DNA of 64,000 nt from assembly GCA_031262885.1 (NCBI GenBank), contig JAISGV010000003.1, positions 62,001 to 126,000 of the forward strand, read 5' to 3'. The translations under genes and the position numbers were made by a program. The DNA comes from Endomicrobium sp. GTDB taxonomy: Bacteria; Elusimicrobiota; Endomicrobiia; Endomicrobiales; Endomicrobiaceae. This document shows, in pieces, positions 1 through 9,693 of this stretch. The number at the start of each line of letters is the position of its first letter. Position 1 is the stretch's first letter. The notes under the pieces are model-generated. The model ran no database searches. It was not told the DNA's origin and was given only the letters and a program-made list of their open reading frames with translations.

Positions 1-737
1 TTCAATTAATAAGAGAAAAAAAAGATTTGTTTGGTAAAATTATTTACGATGATTATCTTATTCAAGACAAAACTAGATTTGAATTTTTAAAAAATTTTAA
101 AGATAATGATTATATTGAGCCATCTAAATATAACTTAATGCCATCTATATCTACAAAAGAAAAAATATTATTAGGTAATGTTGGATTTAAGAAAAAAGTT
201 GCAATTGTTGACTGTGGAGCAAAATGGAACATAATTAGAATGTTAATTGAGCGAAATTGCCAAGTAGAATTGTTACCATGGAACACTGATTTTACTAAAA
301 TTAAATGTGACGGTTGGATCATAAGCAATGGACCAGGTGATCCTAGAAATACAGGCGATTTGGTAAATAGAATAAAAAATGACATTTTATGTTTTGATAA
401 GCCTGTTCTAGGGATCTGTTTAGGTCATCAATTATTAGCTTTGGCCTCAGGTTTTAATACAAAACGATTAGATCATGGGCACAGAAGTCACAATCAACCG
501 GTATTCTCATTACCTGAAAAAAAAGCTTATATGTCTAGTCAAAACCATAGATATGCTGTAGAAAAAAGATCAATAAAAAATGATTGGAATTTATGGTTTG
601 AAAATGCAAATGATAAGTCTGTAGAAGGGTTAAAACATAAAACAAAGCCATTTATGTCAGTTCAATTTCATCCTGAAGCATCCAGTGGTCCAAATGATAC
701 TGCCTGGATAATGGATAAGTTTGTTAAATTGCTATAG
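1..737 (+). CDS. carA: Carbamoyl-phosphate synthase small subunit, 5' end cut off by window
   Basis: Glutaminase subunit that supplies ammonia to the CarB large subunit for carbamoyl phosphate, used for pyrimidines and arginine. The frame is open from base 3, so the gene begins outside the window; 244 codons are visible of the usual 360-380, and the TTG at 27 is internal. The class I glutamine amidotransferase domain is complete: nucleophile motif GICLGHQ near base 412, and the His-Glu pair in VQFHPEAS near base 662. Upstream of it lies the end of the CarA small domain. The wording around the amidotransferase (VDCGAKWN, ENANDKSVEG, SVQFHPE) resembles the eukaryotic CAD-type enzyme more than the E. 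coli one, matching the CarB here. The next gene is a permease, not carB. Confidence 0.95.
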   Translation, partial: QLIREKKDLFGKIIYDDYLIQDKTRFEFLKNFKDNDYIEPSKYNLMPSISTKEKILLGNVGFKKKVAIVDCGAKWNIIRMLIERNCQVELLPWNTDFTKIKCDGWIISNGPGDPRNTGDLVNRIKNDILCFDKPVLGICLGHQLLALASGFNTKRLDHGHRSHNQPVFSLPEKKAYMSSQNHRYAVEKRSIKNDWNLWFENANDKSVEGLKHKTKPFMSVQFHPEASSGPNDTAWIMDKFVKLL

Positions 738-831
738 TTTAATTTTTTATATATTATATTGAGAATTAGAATGTATTTATAATATATTGAATGTATTATA
801 AATAAAAAATTTGAAAACGTCGGAGGAAAAG

Positions 832-2208
832 ATGAAGCAGTCTGGTAGTGATAGTTTGCAAAGGGGATTAAGTGAAAGACACGTACAACTTATTGCAATC
901 GGCGGAGCTGTTGGAATTGGTTTATTTTTAGCATCTGGAAGTGCAATATCTTCAGCAGGACCGTCTTTATTGTTATCTTATCTTTTAGCTGGTTTTATAG
1001 TTTACTTAATCATGCGGGCTTTGGGAGAAGTTGCTGTTGAAAATCCAGTTTCAGGATCTTTTAGTGCTTATGCTCATAAGTATATAAGTCCTTGTGCAGG
1101 TTTTATGGTAGGTTGGACTTATTGGTTTTTATGGGTTGTAAGTAGTATGACAGAAATTACAGCCATTGGGATATATTGTAATTTTTGGTGGCCTGAGTTA
1201 CCTCAATGGATTCCTGGATTGTTATCTTTAATATGTGTCATGGGTGCAAATTTATTTAGTATAAAAATGTTTGGAGAAATTGAAGTTTGGTTTTCTTTAA
1301 TAAAAGTTATTACAATTGTTCTGATAATAATATTAGGATTATCCATAATTTTCTTTGGTATTGGAAATGGCGGGAAAATAGTAGGATTATCTAATTTATA
1401 TTCTTTACCTGGAGGTTTTTTCCCTTTTGGAATATCAGGAGTATTTAAGGCCTTAGGGATGGTAATATTAGCTTTTGTTGGAATAGAATTTATAGGAGTT
1501 ACGGCAGGGGAAGTAAAAAATCCTGAGAAAACCATTCCTTCTTCTATTAATAAAGTTTTAATAGGTATGTTATTTTTTTATACTGGCACTATTTTCGTAA
1601 TTATGTGTCTTTATCCATGGATGAATATAGCAAAAGGAGGCGGTGTATCTGGCAGTCCATTTGTGGCGACTTTTTCTGGCTTAGGAATAAAGCAAGCAGC
1701 TTCTATAATAAATTTTGTTGTGATAACGGCTGCTTTATCATCTTGTAATAGTGGAATGTTTAGTAATGGAAGGATGCTTTATAATTTAGCATTACAAAAT
1801 CAAGCTCCTAAATTTCTAGGCAAACTAAATTCAAACAAAATACCAGCTAACGGAATTATTTTTACTTTTTTTGTAGCTTTACTAGGGGTAATGTTGAATT
1901 ATGTTATGCCAAATAATGTTTTTATGACTTTAGCCGGTATTTCCACAGCTTTAGGAATCTGGATATTTGCCGTAATAGTTATAGTTCAAATGTGTTCTCG
2001 TAAAAATATGAGTTTTGAAGAGGTATCTAAATTAAAATATCCTATGATATTTTATCCATATTCTAATTATATTGCTTTAGCTGCTTTAATGCTTACTTTA
2101 TATTTATTATTTTTAGAGAAAACAACACGTATGTCAATATTAAGTTTATTATGGCTTGCTATAATATATGTTATATATCAATTGTTCATGAAGAAAAAAG
2201 AAAAATAG
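832..2208 (+). CDS. Amino-acid permease, APC superfamily (AAT family)
   Basis: Inner-membrane amino-acid importer, 458 residues, with about 12 hydrophobic segments. The N-terminus has the APC signature: GLSERHVQLIAIGGAVGIGL followed by SGSAISSAGPS, and the third segment carries RALGEVAVENPVSGSF, typical of the AAT family (ProY, AroP, GabP relatives). The substrate cannot be read from sequence. A TTG at 811 would add seven residues, but ATG 832 sits 5 nt behind a perfect GGAGG (822-826), so I chose 832. The gene sits between carA and carB, which are normally adjacent, and has its own strong ribosome site. That suggests a separately acquired cassette serving nutrient uptake from a host. A 26-bp palindrome follows it. 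Confidence 0.9.
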   Translation: MKQSGSDSLQRGLSERHVQLIAIGGAVGIGLFLASGSAISSAGPSLLLSYLLAGFIVYLIMRALGEVAVENPVSGSFSAYAHKYISPCAGFMVGWTYWFLWVVSSMTEITAIGIYCNFWWPELPQWIPGLLSLICVMGANLFSIKMFGEIEVWFSLIKVITIVLIIILGLSIIFFGIGNGGKIVGLSNLYSLPGGFFPFGISGVFKALGMVILAFVGIEFIGVTAGEVKNPEKTIPSSINKVLIGMLFFYTGTIFVIMCLYPWMNIAKGGGVSGSPFVATFSGLGIKQAASIINFVVITAALSSCNSGMFSNGRMLYNLALQNQAPKFLGKLNSNKIPANGIIFTFFVALLGVMLNYVMPNNVFMTLAGISTALGIWIFAVIVIVQMCSRKNMSFEEVSKLKYPMIFYPYSNYIALAALMLTLYLLFLEKTTRMSILSLLWLAIIYVIYQLFMKKKEK

Positions 2209-2236
2209 TACATAAACTTTAGTCATTAATATTTCT

Positions 2237-2296
2237 AGTAAATACAACAATATCATCATATTTTTCATACAATATGATGATATTGTTGTATTTACT
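2237..2296. repeat. 26-bp perfect inverted repeat with 8-nt loop
   Basis: Left arm 2237-2262 and right arm 2271-2296 are exact reverse complements over 26 bases (arms begin AGTAAATACAAC and end GTTGTATTTACT), separated by the loop TTTCATAC. It lies between the permease stop (2208) and the carB ribosome site (about 2304-2310). There is no run of T after either arm, so it is not a textbook Rho-independent terminator. It may end the permease transcript, block ribosomes or nucleases, or bind a protein dimer. An in-frame ATG at 2274 lies inside the right arm and is unlikely to be the carB start. Confidence 0.9.
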
Positions 2297-2321
2297 TATA
2301 TTTAAGAGGATACATAGAAAA

Positions 2322-5300
2322 ATGCCAATTCTAGACTTTTTACTTCCAAAAAATGGAAAAAAACAAAAAGTAATTTTACTAGGATCTGGAGCTTTATCAA
2401 TAGGGCAAGCTGGAGAATTTGATTATTCAGGCTCGCAAGCAGTAAAGGCTTTAGAAGAAGAAAATATAGAAGTTATCATAATTAACCCTAATATAGCATC
2501 AGTTCAAACTAACATAGGAAACAATAGAAAAGTTTATTTATATCCGATAACTCCATTCTGGGTTGAAAAAATTATTAAAATTGAAAAACCAATAGCAATT
2601 ATATCAAGTTTTGGAGGACAAACTTCTTTAAACTGTGTAATCAAACTAGAAAAAAATGGATTATTAAAAAAGCATAATGTAAAAGTTTTAGGCACTCAAG
2701 TAGACTCATTGGAAATATCAGAAGATAGAAAACTTTTTGCAAAAAAAATGAAACTAATAAATGCTCCTATAGCGAAAAGTCATGCTGTATCAAATGTAGA
2801 AAAAGCATTAGAAACAGCCGATAAAATTGGATATCCAGTTATAACAAGATCAGCTTTTGCACTTGGAGGTCTTGGTAGTGGATTAGCAAACACTCCAATA
2901 GAATTAAGAAAATTAACACAAGCCGCATTATTGTCATCACCTCAAATATTAATAGAAAAATCTTTGCATGGTTGGAAAGAAATAGAATATGAAGTTATGA
3001 GAGATGGAAAAGGCAACACAATAACAATATGTAATATGGAAAATTTTGACCCAATGGGAATACATACAGGTGACTCTATAGTTATTGCTCCGTGTCAAAC
3101 AATTAATAACGTAGAAAACAATATGTTAAGAGATATGGCAATTAAAATTTCGCAATCTATGAATATAGTTGGAGAATGTAATGTTCAGTATGCATTAAAT
3201 CCTAAAGATTATGAATTTTATATTATTGAAATAAATGCAAGATTATCTCGTTCTAGTGCTTTAGCAAGTAAAGCTACTGGATACCCAATAGCTTATATAG
3301 CAGCTAAAATAGTAATTGGTTTTAATTTACTAGAGCTAAAAAATCCAATTACTGGAACAACTTCAGCATTTTATGAACCATCTTTAGATTATGTTACACT
3401 CAAATTTCCTCGTTGGGATTTAAATAAATTTATAGGAGTTTCTAAAAATTTAGGAACTCAAATGAAGTCTGTAGGTGAAGTAATGGCTATAGGTAGAAAT
3501 TTTTGTGAAGTTTTACAAAAAGCAATAAGAATGGTTAATGAAAATGAAGACGGTATAACTGTTAATATTTTTAAAAATACTTCAGATGAAGAGTTAGAAA
3601 AAGAATTATTATTACCTACTAATCTTAGAATTTTTGCAATTTATGAGGTATTTAAACGTGGAAAAAACATTGAATATGTATATGAAAAAACTAGAATTGA
3701 TTATTGGTTTTTATCTCATATATTATATATCGCTAATCTTGAAAAAAAATTAAAAAAAAATCTTCAAGGTATTCTAAATAAATGTGAATATAAATGCAAA
3801 CAGATTTCAGTACAAACTATATACAACAAAATTCCAAAAAAATTTTTACAAGAATTAAAGGCTCGTGGCTTTTCTGATTTTCAACTTACAAAAATTTATT
3901 TATCAGTATATTTAAAAAATAACATTAAACTAAGTATTAAAGAAATAAGAGAGTTATCTTTTGGTATTAGAAATTTAAGAAAGGAATATAATATTTTACC
4001 TGTAGTAAAACAAATAGATACAACTTCTTCTGAATATCCTACTAAGTCTAACTATTTATATTTAACTTATGATGGAATACATAATGATATTATTATAAAA
4101 AAGAACAAGGATAGTATCATAACTCTTGGTAGTGGAAGTTATCGCATAGGAAGCAGCTTAGAATTTGACTGGTGTTCTGTCATGACTAGTGGATATTTTA
4201 AAAATAAAAAAAATGATAGTGTTATAATTAATTGTAATCCGGAAACGGTGTCAACAGATTACAATGCTTCAGATAGATTATATTTTGAAGAATTATCGTT
4301 TGAAAGAGTATTAGATATTATAGACATTGAAACTCCTAAAGGGATAATAGCTTGTATGGGAGGACAAAATCCTAACAATTTAATTCAACCTTTGAGTGAA
4401 GTAAATGTAAATATTTTAGGACATAGTTGTGAAAGTGTAGCAAATGCAGAAGATAGAGAAAAATTTTCTGCTATGCTTGATAAATTAAAAATAGATCAGC
4501 CTGAATGGACTTCAGCAACTTCAATAAAAGATGTAAAGAAATTTATAGAAAAAACTGGTTTTCCTGTTTTAATACGTCCTAGCTTTGTTCTATCTGGCAC
4601 TCTTATGAATATAGCCAATGATCAAGAAAGTTTAAATTATTATTTATCATTAACTAAGGACGTTTCTATTGATTTTCCAATAGTTATCTCTAAATTCATT
4701 CTTGATGCAAAGGAAATAGAATGTGATGGTGTAGCTAAAAATGGAGAAGTTATAATATCTTTAGTTAGTGAACACATAGAAAACGCAGGAGTGCATAGTG
4801 GAGATGCGACTATGGTATTTCCAGCTCAAAAAATATATACACATACAGTAAATGTTATTAAAGATATAGTAAGGAAAATAATAAAAGAATTAAACTTGAA
4901 TGGTCCGTTCAATATACAATTTATAGCAAAAGATAACGATATAAAAGTAATTGAATGTAACGCTAGAGCTTCTAGATCCTTTCCTTTTATTTCTAAAATT
5001 TCTGGAATCAATCTTGCAGAACTTTCTTGTAAAGTTATGAACGCAGAAAAAGTAAAAAAAATATTATTAGATGAAAGTGAGATATTATTTGTAGGAGTAA
5101 AAGCTTCTATGTTTAGTTTTCAAAGATTAGATGGAGCAGATCCTATAGTTGGAGTAGAAATGTCTTCTACTGGTGAAGTGGGATGTTTAGGATTTAAATT
5201 CAATCATGCTATGTTACTTGCGATGGAAGCTACACATATAATAAAACCCACCAAAGGTATTCTTTTAAGTACAGGAAGAGAAAAAGAAAAAGTAAAATTT

Positions 5301-5639
5301 ATGGAAGTTATAAACAATATATATAAATTTAATATTCCTATCTACGCTACAAAAGGAACTGCTGAATATCTAAAGGCTAAAGGCTATAAAGTGAATGTAG
5401 TTCATTGGAATAGATATCCAAGAGCTATTGACGTTATAGTGAATGGAAATGTTGATTTTGTTATAAACATAAACAAAAATTTAAGTGTTAATGAGTTATA
5501 TAATAATTCAAAAATTAGAAAACTTGCAGTAAAATGTGGATGTTCTGTGCTAACTAATTTAGAAAAAGTTATAGCTTATTTAAAAGCCTATGATTCCTAT
5601 GAAGAATTAAAAAACATTAAAAAATGTATTAGCTTATAA
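2322..5639 (+). CDS. carB: Carbamoyl-phosphate synthase large subunit, CAD-like type
   Basis: Makes carbamoyl phosphate from bicarbonate, ammonia (from CarA) and two ATP. It has 1105 residues from ATG 2322; the ATG at 2274 would start inside the palindrome, while 2322 follows AAGAGGA (2304-2310) and begins MPILDFLLPK. Two ATP-grasp halves are visible. The first has GSGALSIGQAGEFDYSGSQA, FGGQTSLN and EINARLSRSSA; the second has GSGSYRIGSSLEFDW, CNPETVSTDY and ECNARASRSFPF. A C-terminal MGS-type allosteric domain follows (IYATKGTAEYLKAKGY). Wording such as RIGSSLEFDW, MGGQNPNN and VLSGTLM is that of the eukaryotic CAD-like subfamily, which I recall also in some bacteria such as Bacteroidetes. 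It looks intact. Confidence 0.95.
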   Translation: MPILDFLLPKNGKKQKVILLGSGALSIGQAGEFDYSGSQAVKALEEENIEVIIINPNIASVQTNIGNNRKVYLYPITPFWVEKIIKIEKPIAIISSFGGQTSLNCVIKLEKNGLLKKHNVKVLGTQVDSLEISEDRKLFAKKMKLINAPIAKSHAVSNVEKALETADKIGYPVITRSAFALGGLGSGLANTPIELRKLTQAALLSSPQILIEKSLHGWKEIEYEVMRDGKGNTITICNMENFDPMGIHTGDSIVIAPCQTINNVENNMLRDMAIKISQSMNIVGECNVQYALNPKDYEFYIIEINARLSRSSALASKATGYPIAYIAAKIVIGFNLLELKNPITGTTSAFYEPSLDYVTLKFPRWDLNKFIGVSKNLGTQMKSVGEVMAIGRNFCEVLQKAIRMVNENEDGITVNIFKNTSDEELEKELLLPTNLRIFAIYEVFKRGKNIEYVYEKTRIDYWFLSHILYIANLEKKLKKNLQGILNKCEYKCKQISVQTIYNKIPKKFLQELKARGFSDFQLTKIYLSVYLKNNIKLSIKEIRELSFGIRNLRKEYNILPVVKQIDTTSSEYPTKSNYLYLTYDGIHNDIIIKKNKDSIITLGSGSYRIGSSLEFDWCSVMTSGYFKNKKNDSVIINCNPETVSTDYNASDRLYFEELSFERVLDIIDIETPKGIIACMGGQNPNNLIQPLSEVNVNILGHSCESVANAEDREKFSAMLDKLKIDQPEWTSATSIKDVKKFIEKTGFPVLIRPSFVLSGTLMNIANDQESLNYYLSLTKDVSIDFPIVISKFILDAKEIECDGVAKNGEVIISLVSEHIENAGVHSGDATMVFPAQKIYTHTVNVIKDIVRKIIKELNLNGPFNIQFIAKDNDIKVIECNARASRSFPFISKISGINLAELSCKVMNAEKVKKILLDESEILFVGVKASMFSFQRLDGADPIVGVEMSSTGEVGCLGFKFNHAMLLAMEATHIIKPTKGILLSTGREKEKVKFMEVINNIYKFNIPIYATKGTAEYLKAKGYKVNVVHWNRYPRAIDVIVNGNVDFVININKNLSVNELYNNSKIRKLAVKCGCSVLTNLEKVIAYLKAYDSYEELKNIKKCISL

Positions 5640-5671
5640 AAAATAACCAGCTAAATTTAGATTATACTATT

Positions 5672-7690
5672 ATGATTGTATTAGAAGTTATTATACCTAT
5701 TAAAGTTAATAGAAGTTTCTATTATTTACCTAATATAAATTTTTTTGAAAAAAGTAAATATATAGATAATTTTGTAGGTAGAAGGGTAAGTGTATGTTTT
5801 AGAAATAAAGTATTAATTGCTTATGTAATTTCTTGTTTGTTTTTAAAAAAAACTGATAACTTAAAATATAAAAAAGTTATCAGTATTATAGACGATAAGC
5901 CTATTATTACAACTGAAATAATAAAGTTAGCAAATTATATTTCAAAAAATTATTTTTGTTCAATAGGAGAAGCTTTAACTTTATCAATTCCAATACACAT
6001 GAGGCAGTACAATATTAATAGAGTTAATATAAAAAATAAAAAGAGTGTATTATGTACACAAAGTAGTAATAATGATAAAAAAGTTATTTTTTTAGATAAA
6101 CAACAAGAAAATGCTGTCTTAAAGATTAATGAGAAGATAAAAAATAATACTTATAGTTCTTTCCTTATTCATCAAGTAATGAGTATTAGTAAAGTTAATA
6201 TTTACATGGAAATAATTAAACAAACTATTTCTTTAGGTAAAGGAGTCATAATGCTTGTACCTGAAATATGTTTGATTACACAATTTATAAATATTTTTAA
6301 ATCTTATAAATATGTTTTTAAAATATGGAATAGTAATATTAGCAATACCGAAAAATATAATACTTTTTATAAAGTTAAAAATGGTAAAGTTAATATAGTA
6401 ATAGGTACACGTTCTGCAGTTTTTGCTCCTTTTAGAAATTTGGGAATTATTATTATTGATGAAGAGCATTCTTCAATATATAAACAAAACAATAAGCCAG
6501 AATATGATACAAGAGATATAGCAATATGGAGAGCTAAATATCATGATGCTGTTGTAGTTTTTGGATCATTAACTCCTTCTCTTGAAAGTTATAAGTATGC
6601 ATTAGACAATAAAATAACTTTAATAAAGTTAAAAAATTCCATTTACAACACAAAATTTCCAAAAATAAAAATTTTAACTGTGAATAATAAATTATTAAGA
6701 TGTAGTTTTTTTTTACCAGAAACAATAAAGTGCATTAGCAATACTATTAATAAAAAAGAACAAGTTATAATTTTTTTTAATAGAAAAGGATACTTGACAA
6801 CTATAATATGCACAAGTTGCAAAAAAGTTTATCAATGTAACAATTGTTCAGTTTCTATGGTACTACATAAGGATCCTGACTTATTAATATGTCATTATTG
6901 TGGTCATATTGAAAGACTTCCTATAACATGTAAATTTTGTAACTCTAAAAATACAACAATATTTGGATTTGGTATTCAAAAAATTGAGGAAGAATTAAAA
7001 AAAATATTTAAAGATATAAAAATTTTACTTTTAGATAAACACATTGTAACAAAAAAAAAATATAATAATTTTCTTAATGATATAAAAGAATGTAATTATA
7101 ATGTTTTTATAAGTACTGAAATGACAACAAAAATGTATGTTTTGTCAAAGTTAAGTTTAGTATGTATACTTGATATTGATACTTTTTTGGCTTTGCCAAA
7201 TTTTAAAGTTTCAGAGAAGATTTTCCAATTTATTACTAAAATTGCTAATAATTTTCATAATAATAGATTATTAAACAATATCATAATACAAACTAAATAT
7301 CCAGATCACTATGCGATAAAATGTGCTAAAAATTACGATTATAAATCTTTTTTTCAATTAGAAATGAAACATAGGGAAATTTTTTTTTATCCACCATATT
7401 GCGAAATTTTAAAAGTTTTAATAAGAAACAAAAAAAATGAAAGAACTATAAAAGATACAAAATCGCTGTATCTTTCTTTAAAAGATTTTGTAATTAAATC
7501 TAATTTAAAATTAAAAGTTTTAGGCCCTATAACTGAATATATTCATAAATTAAAGAATTATTATAGAGAACAAATAATAATAAAAGGCAAAAAAGAAGAT
7601 ATATTAAAAGTTGCAGAGTATATTAATAAATTTAAACATCTTACTGGAACTAGTATATATTTAGAAACTTATGCCTATGATTTAGGATGA
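5672..7690 (+). CDS. priA: PriA-like primosomal protein with degenerate helicase motifs
   Basis: Homologue of the replication-restart helicase PriA, 672 residues, close to normal length. The N-terminal 3'-end-binding domain and winged-helix region align by eye. Eight zinc-binding cysteines are all kept (C380, C383, C389, C392, C407, C410, C420, C423), as are DEEH at 263-266 and GSLTPSLES. The Walker A loop, normally GVTGSGKTEVY, reads QVMSISKVNIY (168-178). Motif V, normally GTQMIAKGHDF, reads STEMTTKMYVL (481-491), and the motif VI region QVAGRAGR reads KIANNFHN (523-530). ATP hydrolysis is therefore unlikely. Actinobacterial PriA proteins also lack helicase motifs, so a structural restart role is possible; a young pseudogene without stops is the alternative. 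Confidence 0.9.
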   Translation: MIVLEVIIPIKVNRSFYYLPNINFFEKSKYIDNFVGRRVSVCFRNKVLIAYVISCLFLKKTDNLKYKKVISIIDDKPIITTEIIKLANYISKNYFCSIGEALTLSIPIHMRQYNINRVNIKNKKSVLCTQSSNNDKKVIFLDKQQENAVLKINEKIKNNTYSSFLIHQVMSISKVNIYMEIIKQTISLGKGVIMLVPEICLITQFINIFKSYKYVFKIWNSNISNTEKYNTFYKVKNGKVNIVIGTRSAVFAPFRNLGIIIIDEEHSSIYKQNNKPEYDTRDIAIWRAKYHDAVVVFGSLTPSLESYKYALDNKITLIKLKNSIYNTKFPKIKILTVNNKLLRCSFFLPETIKCISNTINKKEQVIIFFNRKGYLTTIICTSCKKVYQCNNCSVSMVLHKDPDLLICHYCGHIERLPITCKFCNSKNTTIFGFGIQKIEEELKKIFKDIKILLLDKHIVTKKKYNNFLNDIKECNYNVFISTEMTTKMYVLSKLSLVCILDIDTFLALPNFKVSEKIFQFITKIANNFHNNRLLNNIIIQTKYPDHYAIKCAKNYDYKSFFQLEMKHREIFFYPPYCEILKVLIRNKKNERTIKDTKSLYLSLKDFVIKSNLKLKVLGPITEYIHKLKNYYREQIIIKGKKEDILKVAEYINKFKHLTGTSIYLETYAYDLG

Positions 7691-7693
7691 TAT

Positions 7694-9586
7694 ATGAAAT
7701 ATGGACTCATAAAAGTTGCAGCAGCTACTCCTAAAATTGATATTGCGAATCCAAAAAAAAATACAGAAAAAATATTAGAACTAATCAATATTGCAGATAG
7801 GAATAATGTAGAACTCATTGTATTTCCTGAATTATGTTTAACTGGATATACATGTGGAGATTTATTTTTATCTGATGTTCTTATAAAAGCAGTAAAAACT
7901 TCATTACACAAATTATGTTTTTTTACAAGAAATAAAAATATATTAGTATTTGTTGGTGCGCCAATACAAAAAAATGATAAGTTGTACTCATGTGCTATAG
8001 CAATCCAAAACGGTATAATATTAGGAATTATTCCAAAAACATTTTTACCTTCATATTCTGAGTTTTATGAAAATAGATATTTTATATCTGGAGCTAATAC
8101 ATATGGAACAATAAATTTATGTAATCAGAAAGTTAATTTTGGTACTAACATATTATTCTATGCTAAAGGAAATAATAATATAAAAGTAGCTGCTGAAATT
8201 TGTGAAGATATGTTTGTTGTTTTTCCTCCATCAAGTTATCATGCTCAAGCAGGAGCAACTATTATAGTTAATCTTTCAGCTTCAAATGAATTAATTAGTA
8301 AAAATAAACTTAGAAAAATTCTAATACAATCTCAAAGTGCACGTTTATTATCTGGCTATATTTATTCTTCTGCAGGTAAAACTGAATCTGTAAGTGATAT
8401 GATTTTTTCTGGATACAAAGCTATAGTTGAAAATGGTGAAATTCTTAAAGATAGCAAACTATTTAAAAACAAAATCATAATATCAGATATAGATGTTAAT
8501 AAAATAGTATATGAACGTAGAAAAATTAATGTTTTTAGAAATAACCTACAAAACAAATATAGGAAAATATATTTTAATTTCAAAAATGTTGGCTCTAATA
8601 TTATTAGGTATATTTCTCCTACACCTTTTATATCATGTATTGAAAATGCTGAATCTATATTGCAAATGCAATCAATATCACTTGCAGAAAAATTAAAAAG
8701 AACAAATCTTAATGCAGTTATAGGAATTTCTGGCGGACTTGATTCATGTCTTACTATTCTTATAGCATTAAGAAGTTATAAATTACTTGGTAGAAATAAA
8801 AAAAATATTATAGCTATAACTATGCCTGGTCCTGGGACTAGTTGTCAAACAAAAAGGAATGTATTAAATTTAGCTAATACATTAGGAATATCTATTAGAA
8901 AAATTAATATATTAGATAGTATTAAAAAACATATTGAAAATATACAAAATCGTAATATCAAAATAAATAATAATAGCGTAACTTACGAAAATGCACAAGC
9001 GCGAGAAAGAATACAAATACTAATGGATATCGCAAATGCAGAAAACGGATTAGTAGTAGGATCTAATGATTTATCTGAAAATGCACTAGGTTGGTGTACT
9101 TATAATGGAGATCAAATGTCTATGTATGCAATTAACGCTTCTATACCAAAAACTTTGGTAAAATATTTAATAGCTTATGAAGCTAAAAGGATAAATAAAT
9201 ATAAACAAACATTAATATCAATATTAAATACAGATATAAGCCCTGAACTACTACCATTAACTAATCCAAAAAAAATATCTCAAAAAACTGAGAATATAAT
9301 AGGGCCATATGAATTACATGATTTTTTTTTATATTATACAATATGTTTTGGACAGGCTCCTGATAAAATTATTGTTTTTGCTCATAAGGCTTTTAAAAAA
9401 AAATATACTATTAAAGATATTAAAAAATATTTTAGAATCTTTATAAAACGATTTTTCTTAAATCAATTTAAGCGTAATTGTATGCCAGATGCACCTAAAA
9501 TTGGAATTATTTCTTTATCTTCTAGAAGTGATTGGAGAATGCCATCTGATAGTAATATGCAAGAATGGCTTAATTATATTAAATAA
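7694..9586 (+). CDS. nadE: NAD+ synthetase, glutamine-hydrolysing
   Basis: Last step of NAD synthesis: amidates deamido-NAD with ATP, taking ammonia from glutamine. The 630 residues hold two domains. The N-terminal nitrilase-like glutaminase has E46 in FPELCLTGY, the lysine in IIPKTFLPSY and the cysteine in AAEICEDMF as catalytic triad. The C-terminal synthetase has the PP-loop SGGLDS (from about residue 346) and the VGSNDLSENALGW region. It starts 3 bases after the priA stop, so the two are probably co-transcribed. nadD and nadK are also in this window. All key residues are present. Confidence 0.95.
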   Translation: MKYGLIKVAAATPKIDIANPKKNTEKILELINIADRNNVELIVFPELCLTGYTCGDLFLSDVLIKAVKTSLHKLCFFTRNKNILVFVGAPIQKNDKLYSCAIAIQNGIILGIIPKTFLPSYSEFYENRYFISGANTYGTINLCNQKVNFGTNILFYAKGNNNIKVAAEICEDMFVVFPPSSYHAQAGATIIVNLSASNELISKNKLRKILIQSQSARLLSGYIYSSAGKTESVSDMIFSGYKAIVENGEILKDSKLFKNKIIISDIDVNKIVYERRKINVFRNNLQNKYRKIYFNFKNVGSNIIRYISPTPFISCIENAESILQMQSISLAEKLKRTNLNAVIGISGGLDSCLTILIALRSYKLLGRNKKNIIAITMPGPGTSCQTKRNVLNLANTLGISIRKINILDSIKKHIENIQNRNIKINNNSVTYENAQARERIQILMDIANAENGLVVGSNDLSENALGWCTYNGDQMSMYAINASIPKTLVKYLIAYEAKRINKYKQTLISILNTDISPELLPLTNPKKISQKTENIIGPYELHDFFLYYTICFGQAPDKIIVFAHKAFKKKYTIKDIKKYFRIFIKRFFLNQFKRNCMPDAPKIGIISLSSRSDWRMPSDSNMQEWLNYIK

Positions 9587-9608
9587 CTATAAAAAAGCAT
9601 ATAATAAA

Positions 9609-9637
9609 TTGACATATTATCTATACATATTTATACT
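9609..9637 (+). promoter_or_regulatory. Sigma-70-type promoter for purF
   Basis: TTGACA at 9609-9614 and TATACT at 9632-9637, exactly 17 bases apart, in the 107-base gap before purF. No purine riboswitch or PurR-like palindrome is visible between it and the start codon. Confidence 0.75.
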
Positions 9638-9693
9638 ATAATTAAGGATATTTAATGGCTTGAGTTTGTAAAATTAAATAAAAAGGATAAACT

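Noticed and set aside
2274-2321. Upstream ATG for carB at 2274
   Set aside because: It lies inside the right arm of the palindrome, has no ribosome site, and adds an unrelated hydrophobic stretch; ATG 2322 follows AAGAGGA.
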